64,000 nucleotides of DNA from Paractinoplanes bogorensis (GTDB taxonomy: Bacteria > Actinomycetota > Actinomycetes > Mycobacteriales > Micromonosporaceae). Both the position numbers and the translations under genes were made by a program. This document shows positions 20,543-30,698 of this stretch, piece after piece; position 1 is the stretch's first letter; each line of letters opens with the position of its first letter. The notes beneath the pieces were generated by a model. The model saw only the letters and a list, made by a program, of their open reading frames with translations. It was not told the DNA's origin and ran no database searches. The DNA lies in assembly GCF_018829635.1 (NCBI RefSeq), contig NZ_JAHKKG010000024.1, forward strand, positions 1-64,000, given 5' to 3'.

Positions 20543-22614
20543 GTGGCACGAAGCGTCTATGTGGCGGGTCTGGGGCCCGGTGTCGGCAAGGGCACCGTGG
20601 CGCTGGGGCTGGTCGAGTTGTTGTCCCGGCAGGTCGCGCGGATCGGGGTGTTCCGGCCGCTGGTGTCCGGCGACGGTGATGATTCGCTGCTGACGCTGCT
20701 GACCAAGCGCTATCCGGTGGTCGCGCCCTATGCGGAGTCCTACGGCGTCACGATGGCCGAGGCGAGCGCTCTGGTGGCCGACGGCAAGTGGGAAGAGCTC
20801 ATCTCGCGGATCGTCGAGCGCTATCGCGAAGTGGAGCGGCACGCGGCGTCCGTGGTGGTGATCGGCAGCGACTTCGCGGCCGCCGGTGGCGCCCGGGACC
20901 GCGACGAGATCCCGCGCGAGCTGGCTTTCAACGCACGGCTGGCCACCGAGTTCGGCAGCGTCGTGGTGCCGGTCGTCAGCGGCGAGGGCCGATCGGCCGA
21001 GTCGCTGACGTCGGCGGTTCGCAGCGCCTATCACGCGCTCGCCGATCTCGACGCCACCGTGGTCGCGGTGATCGCCAACCGGGTGTCCGAGGGGCCGCCG
21101 GCCGACGGCGGTCTGCCGGTGCCGATGTGGTCGATCCCGTCGGTGGCCGCGGTCGCGGCGCCCACGGTGGCCGAGGTGGCCGCCGCCTTGGACGCGACGG
21201 TGGTGTCCGGTGGGGATGGTGCGCTCGATCGCGACGTGCTCGACTACGTGGTCGGCGCGGCTCATGTGCCGACCGTGCTCGACCACCTGACCGACGGCGC
21301 GCTGATGATCACGCCGGGCGACCGGGCCGACCTGCTGCTGGCCGCCAGTGCGGCGCACGCGGCGGGCAACGTGACACTGTCGGGGCTGGTGCTGACGCTG
21401 GGTGAACCGCCCGACCCCCGGGTCGTCCGGGTCATCGAAAAGCTCAACACCGGCCTGGCCATGCTGCTCGTGGACGCGGACAGCTACCACACGATCGCGG
21501 CCGCCTCACACATCCAGGCCCGTCTCGGCACCGCCACCCCACGCAAGATCGACGCGGCGCTGGGCGCGTTCGAGGAACACGTCGACACCGCCGAGCTGAC
21601 CCGGCTGCTCGACGTGGCGCGGTCGAGCCGGGTGACGCCGCTGATGTTCGAGAACGATCTGATCGACCGGGCCCGGGCCGAGCGCCGCCACCTGGTGCTG
21701 CCCGAGGGCACCGACGAGCGCATCCTGCGGGCCACCGAGACCCTGCTGCGGCGGGGCGTCGCCGACCTCACCCTGCTCGGCGACCCGGCCGAGATCGCCC
21801 GGCGGGCCCGGGAAGTGGGCGTCGAGATCGGGGCCGCGCGGCTGATCGACCCGGCCGCGAGCGAGTGGCGCGACCGGTTCGCCGAGCGGTACGCCGAACT
21901 GCGCCGGAAGCGGGGCGTCTCGCTCGACCTGGCCTACGACGTGGTGCGCGACGTCAACTACTTCGGGACGCTGATGGTGGCCGAGGGGCTGGCCGACGGC
22001 ATGGTGTCGGGGGCCAACCACACGACGGCGGCCACGATCCGGCCCGCCTTCGAGATCATCAAGACGGTCCCGGAGGTGTCGGTGGCGTCCAGCGTCTTCT
22101 TCATGCTGCTGGCCGACCGGGTGCTGGTCTACGGCGACTGCGCGGTCAACCCCGACCCGGACGCGGCCCAGCTGGCCGACATCGCGCTCTCGTCGGCGCG
22201 TACGGCGGCCGCCTTCGGCATCGAACCGCGGGTGGCCATGCTGTCCTACTCGACCGGCAGCTCGGGCGCGGGCGCCGACGTCGAGAAGGTCGCGGCGGCC
22301 ACCGCTCTGGTCCGCGAACGGCATCCCGACCTGCCGGTGGAGGGCCCGATCCAGTACGACGCGGCCGTCGACCCGGCGGTGGCGGCGACCAAGCTTCCGG
22401 GCAGCGCGGTGGCCGGCCAGGCGACGGTGCTGATCTTCCCCGACCTCAATACCGGCAACAACACGTACAAGGCGGTCCAGCGGTCGGCCAACGCGGTCGC
22501 CGTCGGGCCGGTCATGCAGGGCCTGCGCCGGCCGGTCAACGACCTGTCCCGCGGGGCCACGGTCAAAGACATCGTCAACACGGTGGCGATCACGGCGATT
22601 CAGGCGGCGGCGCG

Positions 22615-22618
<4 letters not shown>
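20543..22618 (+). CDS. pta: Phosphate acetyltransferase (long form)
   Basis: This 691-residue enzyme interconverts acetyl-CoA and acetyl phosphate. An N-terminal P-loop domain (AGLGPGVGKGTVALGL) and a DRTGG-like middle domain precede the catalytic PTA domain from about residue 365 (HLVLPEGTDERIL ... MVSGANHTTAATIRPA ... VALVFPDLNTGN-like end). The GTG start follows TAGGTT by six bases, suggesting a leaderless message. The stop overlaps the acetate kinase start by four bases, so the Pta-AckA pathway is one transcription and translation unit. Confidence 0.95.
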
Positions 22619-23725
<1,107 letters not shown>

Positions 23726-23745
<20 letters not shown>

Positions 23746-23890
23746 TCGCGGCGACGACCACCACGGCGACCGCGGCGATGCCGATGATCAGTGGGGTCTT
23801 CGAGGCCGCCGCGGGCTCCTGAGGAGTGCTCTCGGTGAAGGCCCGGAACGCCTCGGTGTTGCCGCTCGGGTCCACGCTGTTGTCAGACAT
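23726..23890 (-). CDS. Small C-terminally anchored membrane protein
   Basis: This 54-residue protein has a polar Asp/Ser/Thr-rich N-terminus (MSDNSVDPSG) and one C-terminal transmembrane helix (IIGIAAVAVVVVAAIIWL). No family is recognised. The ATG at 23890 is preceded by TATGGT with seven bases between, the leaderless pattern seen at neighbouring genes. Its 3' end overlaps the convergent ackA by 20 bases. Confidence 0.6.
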
Positions 23891-24013
23891 GGCCAAGACC
23901 ATAGCCGCACCATGCACTTCCACGGAGTCCCGTATCTTAGCGGTCACAGCTCCGACCAGGACAAACGTCATCCGTCCGGGGGAATTCACCCCATTGAGGC
24001 AGCCCGCAGCACA

Positions 24014-24898
24014 ATGGGTCGGGTGCATCGCCGAATTCTCGCCCTCGCTCTGGTGCCGGCGTTCCTCGTCGCGTGCTCGTCTCCCCCGACGCCCGCCCCG
24101 TCGACGCCCGCCCCGTCAACGCCGGCCACGACAGCGCCCGTCCCGACGGCGCCCACCACGGCGGCGCCCACCCGCTCATTCGAGGTCGAGACCCGCACTC
24201 TCCGGCTGCAGCGCGGCGCCGACCGCCCGCTGACGACGACGGTCTGGGTCCCCCGAGGCGACGGCCCGTATCCGCTGATCCTGTTCAGCCACGGCCTCGG
24301 CGGCAGCCCGGCCGACTATCGCGAGCTGCTCACCGCCTGGGCCCGGGCCGGGTTTGTGGTCGCCGCCCCGGCCTACCCGTTCACGTCGCGCACGGCGGCC
24401 AAGATGAACGTGCTCGACGTGCTCAACCAGCCCGCCGACGCCGGCTACGTGATCACGCAGACGCTCGGGGAGATTTCCAGCGCCGACCCCGATCGCGTCG
24501 CCGCGGCCGGGCATTCGGCCGGTGGGGTGACGACGCTGGGCCTGTTCTCAGGTGCCCGCGACGAACGCCTGCGCGCGGGCGTGGTGCTGGCCGGCCGCCA
24601 GGTGTTGCCCCAGCCGTTCGTCGGCCCCGAGGCACCCATGCTGTTCGTCCATGGCCGCAAGGACCCCACGGTCGCCTATGCGGACGGCCGGGCCGCCTAC
24701 GACGCGGTGACGTGGCCCAAGGCGTTCGTCAGCATCACCGACGGCGGGCACCTGGCCACCGGACGCGCCCTCGACGTCGTCGCCACCACGTCGACCGACT
24801 TCTGGCGCTGGACGCTCTATGGCGACAAGAACGCCCGCGCCCGCCTGAAAGCCGACGCCACCCGCGGAGATCTGGCCACATTCGCCGACCGCCTGTAG
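24014..24898 (+). CDS. Alpha/beta-hydrolase lipoprotein
   Basis: This 294-residue exported hydrolase has a lipoprotein signal with lipobox LVAC (AFLVACSS), a Pro/Thr/Ala-rich spacer and an alpha/beta-hydrolase domain related to chlorophyllase or polyester hydrolase-like proteins. The nucleophile elbow is GHSAGG, the acid is probably the Asp of GRKDPTVAY and the His is in DGGHLATG. An oxyanion region FSHGLGG is present. It should sit on the outer face of the membrane and act on esters; the substrate is unknown. It converges with the oxidoreductase gene, three bases apart. Confidence 0.85.
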   Translation: MGRVHRRILALALVPAFLVACSSPPTPAPSTPAPSTPATTAPVPTAPTTAAPTRSFEVETRTLRLQRGADRPLTTTVWVPRGDGPYPLILFSHGLGGSPADYRELLTAWARAGFVVAAPAYPFTSRTAAKMNVLDVLNQPADAGYVITQTLGEISSADPDRVAAAGHSAGGVTTLGLFSGARDERLRAGVVLAGRQVLPQPFVGPEAPMLFVHGRKDPTVAYADGRAAYDAVTWPKAFVSITDGGHLATGRALDVVATTSTDFWRWTLYGDKNARARLKADATRGDLATFADRL

Positions 24899-24901
24899 GG
24901 G

Positions 24902-25852
24902 TCAGTGCAGGAAGTCGACCGCCACCTTGCCGAAGACGTCGCCCGACTCGAGGCGGGCGAAGGCGTCGGCCACCGCGCTGAACCCGTACGTCGAGTCGAT
25001 CACCGGGCGCACCTCCTGGGCCACCATCAGGTCGAGCAGCGCCGCCAGATCACTCCTGGTGCCCATCGAGCTGCCCAGAATGTCGAGCTGCATCGCGAAC
25101 ACCCGCCGCAGATCCACCGTGGCCAGGTGCCCGCCGGTCGCCCCGCACACCACGATGCGGGCGCCGGGCGCGCTGCACTTCATCGAGTGCTCGAACGTCG
25201 GGACCCCGACCGACTCGATCACGATGTCGACCCGCTCGGGCAGCCGCGCCCCCGGTTCCGCCGCCGTCGCGCCCAGGGCGGCGATCTTCTCCCGTTTGCC
25301 CGGGTCGCGGCTGGTCGCGTACACCCGTTTGCCCATCGCGACCGCCAGCGCCACCGCCGCCGTCGCCACTCCCCCGCCGGCGCCCTGCACCAGCACCGAG
25401 GACGCCTCGTCGGCCCGGCCCCGGGTCGCCAGCATGTGGTACGCGGTGAGCCACGCCGTCGGCAGGCAGGCCGCGTCGAGGAAGGACAGGCCGGCCGGTT
25501 TCGGCACCAGATTTTCCCGGGGCACGGCGATGCGTTCGGCCAGCGTGCCCGGGTACCGCTCGGAGAACATCGAGTAGCCACGCGGGTCGGCCTTGTCCTC
25601 GACCACGGGATAGACGACGACCTCGTTGCCGTCGGGGTCGACGCCGGCCGCGTCGCAGCCCAGGATCATCGGCAGCCGGTCGGCGGGTAGGCCGACGCCG
25701 CGCAGCGACCACAGGTCGTGCTGGTTGAGCGAGGCGGCCCGCACGTCGACGGTGACCCAGCCCTCGGCCGGGACGGGTTCGGGCTGCTCACCCACCTGCA
25801 GGGCGGAGCGGGGGTCGGTCGGGGCGGAAGCTATGGCGTAGGCGGCGCGCAT
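24902..25852 (-). CDS. Zinc-type alcohol dehydrogenase / quinone oxidoreductase (MDR family)
   Basis: This 316-residue medium-chain reductase has a GroES-like N-terminal half (ILGCDAAGVDPDGNEV) and a nucleotide-binding half with VLVQGAGGGVATAAVALA. No cluster of zinc-ligand cysteines is seen, so a zinc-free quinone-oxidoreductase type is likely. It lies 20 bases after the malic enzyme gene on the same strand, yet TATGGT eight bases before the ATG suggests its own leaderless promoter. The substrate is not known. Confidence 0.87.
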   Translation of the reverse strand: MRAAYAIASAPTDPRSALQVGEQPEPVPAEGWVTVDVRAASLNQHDLWSLRGVGLPADRLPMILGCDAAGVDPDGNEVVVYPVVEDKADPRGYSMFSERYPGTLAERIAVPRENLVPKPAGLSFLDAACLPTAWLTAYHMLATRGRADEASSVLVQGAGGGVATAAVALAVAMGKRVYATSRDPGKREKIAALGATAAEPGARLPERVDIVIESVGVPTFEHSMKCSAPGARIVVCGATGGHLATVDLRRVFAMQLDILGSSMGTRSDLAALLDLMVAQEVRPVIDSTYGFSAVADAFARLESGDVFGKVAVDFLH

Positions 25853-25872
25853 AGCCCCCGACCATAGTGGTC

Positions 25873-27153
25873 TTACGGCAGAACGGCCGCGCGCGGCTCC
25901 GGGGCGGGGGCCGGGGCACGGCGAGCCACCCCGTCGGCGTGCGCGGCCGCGGCCACGGCCGCGGCGACCGCGGGGGCGACCCGCGGGTCGAGCGGCGACG
26001 GCACGATCGCGTCGGCGGTCAGGTCGTCCGAGACGACACCGGCGATGGCGTCGGCCGCGGCCACCTTCATCCGGTCGGTGATCGTGGTCGCCCGCACGTC
26101 GAGCGCGCCCCGGAAGATGCCCGGGAACGCCAGCACGTTGTTGATCTGGTTGGGGAAGTCGCTGCGCCCGGTGGCCACGATCGCCGCGTACTTGCAGGCG
26201 ATGTCCGGCAGCACCTCGGGCGTCGGGTTGGCCATGGCGAAGATGATCGCGCCGGGGGCCATGCCGGCCACCGCGCTCTCCTCGATCGTCCCGCCCGAGA
26301 CTCCGACCAGCACGTCCGCACCGATCAGGGCTTCCGAGATTCCTCCCGTACGCCCGGAGAGGTTGGTCGTCGCGGCCAGCTCGGCCTTGATCGGGGTGAG
26401 GTCGCCGCGCTCGGCGTGGATGATCCCCCGCGAGTCGCAGATGATGACGTTGGCCCCGTCCACACCGGCCGCGATCAGCATCTGGGTGATGGCGACCCCG
26501 GCCGCACCGGCCCCGCTGATCACCACGCGGAGGTCGGCGAACCGGCGGCCGAGCAGCTTGGCCGAGTTGCGCAGCGCGGCCAGCGTGACCACCGCGGTGC
26601 CGTGCTGGTCGTCGTGGAAGACCGGGATGTCGAGTTCGGCGTCGAGCCGGCGCTCGATCTCGAAGCAGCGCGGCGCGCTGATGTCCTCAAGGTTGATGCC
26701 GCCGAACGAGGGCGCCATCGCCTTGACCGCGGCCACGATGCCGTCGACGTCCTGGGTGTCCAGGCAGATCGGGATCGAGTCGACCCCGCCGAACTGCTTG
26801 AACAGGATCGACTTGCCCTCCATGACCGGCATCGCGGCCTTGGGGCCGATGTTGCCGAGGCCGAGCACGGCCGAGCCGTCGGTGACCACGGCGACCGTGT
26901 TGGCCGTCCACGTGTAGTCGGGGTAGAGCTCCGGGTCGTCGGCGATCGCTTCGCAGACCCGGGCCACGCCCGGCGTGTAGGCCAGCGACAGGTGGTCGCG
27001 GCTGGCCAGCGGAACGGTCAGGTTGATCTCCATCTTGCCGCGTTTGTGCAGGTCGAAGACGGGATCGGCGGCGAGGGCGGGGTCGAGTTCGAAGCTGAAG
27101 AAGGACACGGGGACTCCAACCGGCATGGCGATGGTGGTCGAGGAGGCGCTCAT
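25873..27153 (-). CDS. NAD(P)-dependent malic enzyme
   Basis: This 426-residue enzyme oxidatively decarboxylates malate to pyruvate, linking the TCA cycle to pyruvate and NADPH supply. Visible marks are LAYTPGVARVC, the metal-site segment DIPVFHDDQHGTA, a Rossmann motif (ISGAGAAGVAI) and MANPTPEVLPD. The C-terminus is Ala/Pro-rich. The start is uncertain: ATG at 27153, ATG at 27126 and GTG at 27108 are all in frame, and the last has a GGAG nearby. Confidence 0.93.
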   Translation of the reverse strand: MSASSTTIAMPVGVPVSFFSFELDPALAADPVFDLHKRGKMEINLTVPLASRDHLSLAYTPGVARVCEAIADDPELYPDYTWTANTVAVVTDGSAVLGLGNIGPKAAMPVMEGKSILFKQFGGVDSIPICLDTQDVDGIVAAVKAMAPSFGGINLEDISAPRCFEIERRLDAELDIPVFHDDQHGTAVVTLAALRNSAKLLGRRFADLRVVISGAGAAGVAITQMLIAAGVDGANVIICDSRGIIHAERGDLTPIKAELAATTNLSGRTGGISEALIGADVLVGVSGGTIEESAVAGMAPGAIIFAMANPTPEVLPDIACKYAAIVATGRSDFPNQINNVLAFPGIFRGALDVRATTITDRMKVAAADAIAGVVSDDLTADAIVPSPLDPRVAPAVAAAVAAAAHADGVARRAPAPAPEPRAAVLP

Positions 27154-27252
27154 CGATCACAGCAGCGATTGGGCGGCGGATCAGAGAGCTGCGCGGGGAT
27201 CACCCGTGAGAAGCAACCGCGAAGCGCGAGTGTGCGCCGCGGTTCTGCGACC

Positions 27253-27561
27253 CTAACCTAGCCGACCGAGCCGCGGATAGTAGCGAATCCACACCCGGCC
27301 GATGACATCCGCCACCCCGTACGCCCGGCTGTCGTCCTCGACCAGCTCGTTGTCCCCCTGTATCCACCAGCCCCCGTCCTGCGGCCTTACCGCTCGCTTG
27401 ACGACCAGCAGGTCAGGCCGGGATCGAAAGCGCGCGACCACAATGTCGCCCGCGCGCACCCGTCCGCCGCGGCGCACCAGCAACGCGTCGCCCGAGCGCA
27501 GAGCAGGCGCCATCGACGGCCCGTGGACCAGCACCGCGAACAGTGGTAGTTGCCACCTCAC
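27253..27561 (-). CDS. sodX: S26-family signal-peptidase-like maturation protease for nickel SOD
   Basis: This 102-residue peptidase of the LexA/signal-peptidase fold has the catalytic Ser in HGPSMAPAL and the general-base Lys in LLVVKRAV, plus IQGDNELVEDDSR. It is divergent from sodN and by family removes the SodN propeptide. GTG at 27561 was chosen because GAGGAGG lies nine bases upstream. A longer reading frame to 27615 would begin within a TTGACA promoter-like element (complement of 27606-27611) and lacks a ribosome binding site. Confidence 0.88.
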   Translation of the reverse strand: MRWQLPLFAVLVHGPSMAPALRSGDALLVRRGGRVRAGDIVVARFRSRPDLLVVKRAVRPQDGGWWIQGDNELVEDDSRAYGVADVIGRVWIRYYPRLGRLG

Positions 27562-27605
27562 GGCATCAGTCCTCCTCGGCGTTACGGCCCGGATGTAAGG
27601 GGTAG

Positions 27606-27611
27606 TGTCAA
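27606..27611 (-). promoter_or_regulatory. Possible -35 element for sodX
   Basis: TTGACA on the minus strand lies 45 bases before the sodX GTG. A -10 near 27582-27588 is weak. An inverted pair TTAC...GTAA (27582-27598) sits in the same interval and could be an operator. I cannot identify a Nur box with confidence. Confidence 0.35.
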
Positions 27612-27647
27612 CCACGGATCATCGCAAAACTCTATGGAGGAGTCCTG

Positions 27648-28052
27648 ATGCGACTTCCGCGTTTCCTCACGCCTTCAACCGTGGTCAGCGCCCACTGCGA
27701 CCTGCCCTGTGGCGTCTACGACCCGGCCCAGGCCCGGATCGAGGCCGAGTCGGTCAAGGCCATCGCCGAGAAGTACCAGGCGAACACGGACCCCGAGTTC
27801 CGCACTCGGGCCATCCTCATCAAGGAGCAGCGGGCCGAGCTGGTCAAGCACCACCTGTGGGTGCTGTGGACCGACTACTTCAAGCCCCCGCACTTCGAGA
27901 AGTACCCGAACCTGCACCAGCTCTTCAACGAGGCCACCAAGCTCGCCGGTGCCTCCGGGGCCAAGGGTTCGGTCGACCCGGCCGTGGCCGACCAGCTGCT
28001 CGGCAAGATCGAGGAGATCTCCAAGATCTTCTGGGAGACCAAGCAGGCCTGA
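27648..28052 (+). CDS. sodN: Nickel-dependent superoxide dismutase
   Basis: This 134-residue precursor contains a propeptide of about 15 residues ending SA, directly followed by the nickel hook HCDLPCGVYDPAQ. The mature N-terminal His, Cys2 and Cys6 are the nickel ligands in this family. A helical bundle fills the rest. The ATG follows GGAGGAG. Together with the divergent sodX this forms the standard Ni-SOD module; the maturation protease must cut before the His. In Streptomyces, nickel activates this gene through Nur; no confident Nur site is seen here. Confidence 0.97.
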   Translation: MRLPRFLTPSTVVSAHCDLPCGVYDPAQARIEAESVKAIAEKYQANTDPEFRTRAILIKEQRAELVKHHLWVLWTDYFKPPHFEKYPNLHQLFNEATKLAGASGAKGSVDPAVADQLLGKIEEISKIFWETKQA

Positions 28053-28069
28053 GCTCCGAGCAGCACTAC

Positions 28070-28101
28070 CGGCCGGTACGCCCACCCGGGCGTACCGGCC
28101 G
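28070..28101 (+). terminator. Hairpin terminator after sodN
   Basis: Perfect 14-bp arms (CGGCCGGTACGCCC and its complement) surround a four-base loop, 17 bases after the sodN stop. There is no U tract. Confidence 0.75.
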
Positions 28102-28146
28102 ACTGCGCTCAGCGACTAGAGTCTGCTGGCGGTGGGAGGAGCAACG

Positions 28147-28560
28147 GTGACTCAGCGGACGGACGCATACCCGGACCCGGCGATCGGCGACGACATCGTC
28201 ATGCTGACCGTGCCGGCCGACGGCGGCTATCTGGGCGTTCTCCGCACGGCCACGGCCGGCCTGGCCGCCCGGCTGCATTTCGCCCTCGACGAGATCGAAG
28301 ATCTGCGCATCGCCGTCGACGAGGCGTGCGCGATGCTGCTGGCGATCGCGACCCGCGGGGCCGAGCTCGAGTGTCGCTTCGCCGTGACCGAAGACGCGTT
28401 GACGGTTGAGGTGACGGTCACGACCGTACGGGGAGCGAAGTTGCCCGCCGAGTCGTCGTTCGCCTGGAAGGTGCTGACCGCGCTGACCACGTCGGCCGCC
28501 GCGGAGGCGACCGGGCAACGCGCGACGATCCGGCTCGTCACCCGGCGTACGGGAGCCTGA
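28147..28560 (+). CDS. RsbW-like ATP-binding anti-sigma factor
   Basis: This 137-residue GHKL ATPase of the serine-kinase anti-sigma type shows a short HATPase fold with LRIAVDEACAMLL (N box) and the beta-strand core. The GTG at 28147 follows GGGAGGAG with good spacing; a GTG at 28132 would start before that site. Related proteins bind SigB/SigF-type sigma factors and phosphorylate an anti-anti-sigma partner. Neither partner gene is adjacent, so the target is unknown. It converges with the GntR gene. Confidence 0.82.
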   Translation: MTQRTDAYPDPAIGDDIVMLTVPADGGYLGVLRTATAGLAARLHFALDEIEDLRIAVDEACAMLLAIATRGAELECRFAVTEDALTVEVTVTTVRGAKLPAESSFAWKVLTALTTSAAAEATGQRATIRLVTRRTGA

Positions 28561-28568
28561 AGCTCTTC

Positions 28569-29261
28569 TTACCGGACCACGGCCGAGATGTAGTCGATGT
28601 GCTGGGTGGCCGCCCTGGTCGCCGACTCGGCGTCCCGCATGACCAGGCAGTCCAGGATGAGGCGGTGGTCGGCGTCGATCTGGCGCCAGTAGCCCGGCGG
28701 CAGGTTGTCGGTGACCTCCTCACCGAACTGGGCGTGATAGAGCGGGCGCACCACCAGCTCGAACAGCGGATTCTGCGTCGCCTTGGCCACCGCCATGTGG
28801 AACGCCGCATGGGCCGCCATCATCGTCTCGAACTCGTCGACCGCCGGATCGAACAGCGCCCCGCGCATCTCGATCAGGTGACTGTCGTCCCGGCGCAGCG
28901 CGGCCAGCCCGGAGGCCGGCACCTCGAGCGCCCGGCGCAGCTCGAGCAGATCGGCGAAGCCCACCCCGTCCGACTGGGTGAGCAGCGTGAACCCGGTCGT
29001 CAGGGTGTCGGCGAGCTGCTCGGCGTCGGGATGCGCGACGAAGCTGCCGCCGGTGACCCCGCGGGTGGTGACGATCAGATGCTGACTCGCCAGAAGGCGC
29101 AGAGCCTCCCGTACGGTGCTCCGGCTGACTCCGGTCTTGACGCACAGCTCGGGCTCCGGGGGCAGCCGCTCACCGGGCTGCAGCCGGCCCGAGGTGATGT
29201 CTGCCCGTAACTCGTCCGCCAGCAGCTGATATGCGGGCGGCCGCACCGTTGATCCGGTCAC
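28569..29261 (-). CDS. GntR family regulator, FadR (FCD) type
   Basis: This 230-residue regulator has an N-terminal winged helix (YQLLADELRADITSGRLQPG, then GVSRSTVREALRLL) and a helical FCD effector domain with candidate metal-binding His residues. FCD-type GntR proteins respond to organic acids and often regulate nearby genes; none of the neighbours is an obvious catabolic target. GTG at 29261 is the likely start (alternative GTG at 29267). No ribosome binding site is clear. Confidence 0.87.
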   Translation of the reverse strand: MTGSTVRPPAYQLLADELRADITSGRLQPGERLPPEPELCVKTGVSRSTVREALRLLASQHLIVTTRGVTGGSFVAHPDAEQLADTLTTGFTLLTQSDGVGFADLLELRRALEVPASGLAALRRDDSHLIEMRGALFDPAVDEFETMMAAHAAFHMAVAKATQNPLFELVVRPLYHAQFGEEVTDNLPPGYWRQIDADHRLILDCLVMRDAESATRAATQHIDYISAVVR

Positions 29262-29299
29262 TTCCACAGGGTAGGCCCTGCCCCGCCGGATGAGGGCGA

Positions 29300-29695
29300 T
29301 TAATCGATGCCCAACGCCCTCGTGCTGGCCGGCAGCACGATCAGCAACCCGGTCAGCACCCCGAGCACCATCATCAGTACGCCCAGCCAGAGCGGGCCGA
29401 CCTGGAGCAGGAAGCCGCCGGTGGCGATGGTGAAGAGCTGGATGACGATCGCCGGGCCGCGCGCGCCCCGGGTGCGGCGGCCGAGGCCCCGCGCGACGAA
29501 GAAGATCGCCGCCACGCCGAGAGCGGCAAACACCGTCAATGCCACGGCCATCCCGACGTTCTCGGAACGGCTCGTCAGATCGAGAACCACCAAATACACC
29601 GTGAGCCCGGCCAGGGCAAGACACTCCAGATAGAGCAGCCGCACCGCCCACAGCAGGGTCGTGGGGTTGTCAACGACGGACTTCTCACCGGTCAC
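29300..29695 (-). CDS. Four-helix membrane protein of unknown function
   Basis: This 131-residue protein has four predicted transmembrane helices (LLWAVRLLYLECLALAGLTV, the helix around VALTVFAALG, the helix around IVIQLFTIATGG, and LGVLMMVLGVLTGLLIVL). A basic loop (GLGRRTRGARG) lies between helices 2 and 3. No family is recognised. GTG at 29695 is the best start; it is divergent from the lipid kinase gene with 52 bases between. Confidence 0.7.
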   Translation of the reverse strand: MTGEKSVVDNPTTLLWAVRLLYLECLALAGLTVYLVVLDLTSRSENVGMAVALTVFAALGVAAIFFVARGLGRRTRGARGPAIVIQLFTIATGGFLLQVGPLWLGVLMMVLGVLTGLLIVLPASTRALGID

Positions 29696-29747
29696 ACCAG
29701 CACCATACCGACAGTGTTTTCGCGCGCTCTTGGGTACAGTGCCGCGC

Positions 29748-30698
29748 ATGCGAGCGTTACTGCTGGTCAACCCCAAGGCAACGACCACCAGCGAGCGCAG
29801 CCGGGACGTCCTGGTCAGAGCACTGCGGAGCGCGGTCGAGCTGTCGGTGGAATACACGACCCGCCGGGGGCACGCCGCCGCCCTGGCCCGGTCGGCCGCC
29901 GAGAGCGGGGTAGACGTGGTCGTCACGCTCGGTGGCGACGGCACCGTCAACGAGGCGGTGAACGGGCTGATGACCGCCGAGGCCGTGCTGAGCGGGCTGT
30001 CCGGCCCCCGCGCCCAGGTGCTGCCGGCGCTCGCGGTGGTGCCGGGCGGATCGACCAACGTCTTCGCCCGCGCGCTCGGCCTGCCGCGCGACTGGGTCGA
30101 GGGCGTCAGCGTGATCCTCGACGGTCTGCGCGACGGGCGGCACCGGGTGATCGGTCTCGGCCGGGCCGACGACCGTTACTTCACCTTCGCGGCCGGCATG
30201 GGACTCGACGCGGCTGTGGTCCGCCGGGTCGAGCAGGCCCGGTTGCGCGGCCGCACGTCGACGCCTGCCCTTTACTTCCGCTCGGTGGTCGGCCAGATGA
30301 TCAGCAAAGAGGACCGCAAGTCCCCGCCGCTGACCATCGAGCGCCCGGGCGAGGCCCCCGAGCCCGACCTGGGCACCGTGATCGTGCAGAACACCGCGCC
30401 GTGGACCTATCTGGGTGACCGGCCGATCAACCCGAGCCCCGGCGCCTCGTTCGACCGTGGCCTCGACGTGATGGCGCTGCGTGGCCTGGCCGTCACCAGC
30501 ACGAGCCGGACGATGGCCCAGCTGGCCCTGCGCCGGGCCGAGCCGCACGGCAAGCAGGTGGTGCACCTGCACGACCAGGACGAGTTCACCGTGATCGCCA
30601 CCCGTCCGCAGGCGTTCCAGCTGGACGGTGACTATCTGGGCGAGCGGCAGAAGGTGCACTTCGTGTCCGTCCCCGAAGCTTTGCGTGTGATCTGCTGA
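29748..30698 (+). CDS. Diacylglycerol kinase family lipid kinase
   Basis: This 316-residue soluble lipid kinase of the DgkB/YegS type opens MRALLLVNPKATT, with the nucleotide motif TLGGDGTVNEAVNGL, a PGGSTNVFARALGLP block and FAAGMGLDA. It would phosphorylate diacylglycerol or a related lipid at the membrane. TACAGT seven bases before the ATG suggests a leaderless transcript; there is no ribosome binding site. An inverted repeat (CTGATCG...CGATCAG) just past the stop may terminate it. Confidence 0.88.
   Translation: MRALLLVNPKATTTSERSRDVLVRALRSAVELSVEYTTRRGHAAALARSAAESGVDVVVTLGGDGTVNEAVNGLMTAEAVLSGLSGPRAQVLPALAVVPGGSTNVFARALGLPRDWVEGVSVILDGLRDGRHRVIGLGRADDRYFTFAAGMGLDAAVVRRVEQARLRGRTSTPALYFRSVVGQMISKEDRKSPPLTIERPGEAPEPDLGTVIVQNTAPWTYLGDRPINPSPGASFDRGLDVMALRGLAVTSTSRTMAQLALRRAEPHGKQVVHLHDQDEFTVIATRPQAFQLDGDYLGERQKVHFVSVPEALRVIC

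Noticed and set aside
27582..27598. TTAC...GTAA pair as a Nur nickel-responsive operator
   Set aside because: The half sites are too short and I cannot match them to a Nur consensus with confidence. It is left only as a possible operator.
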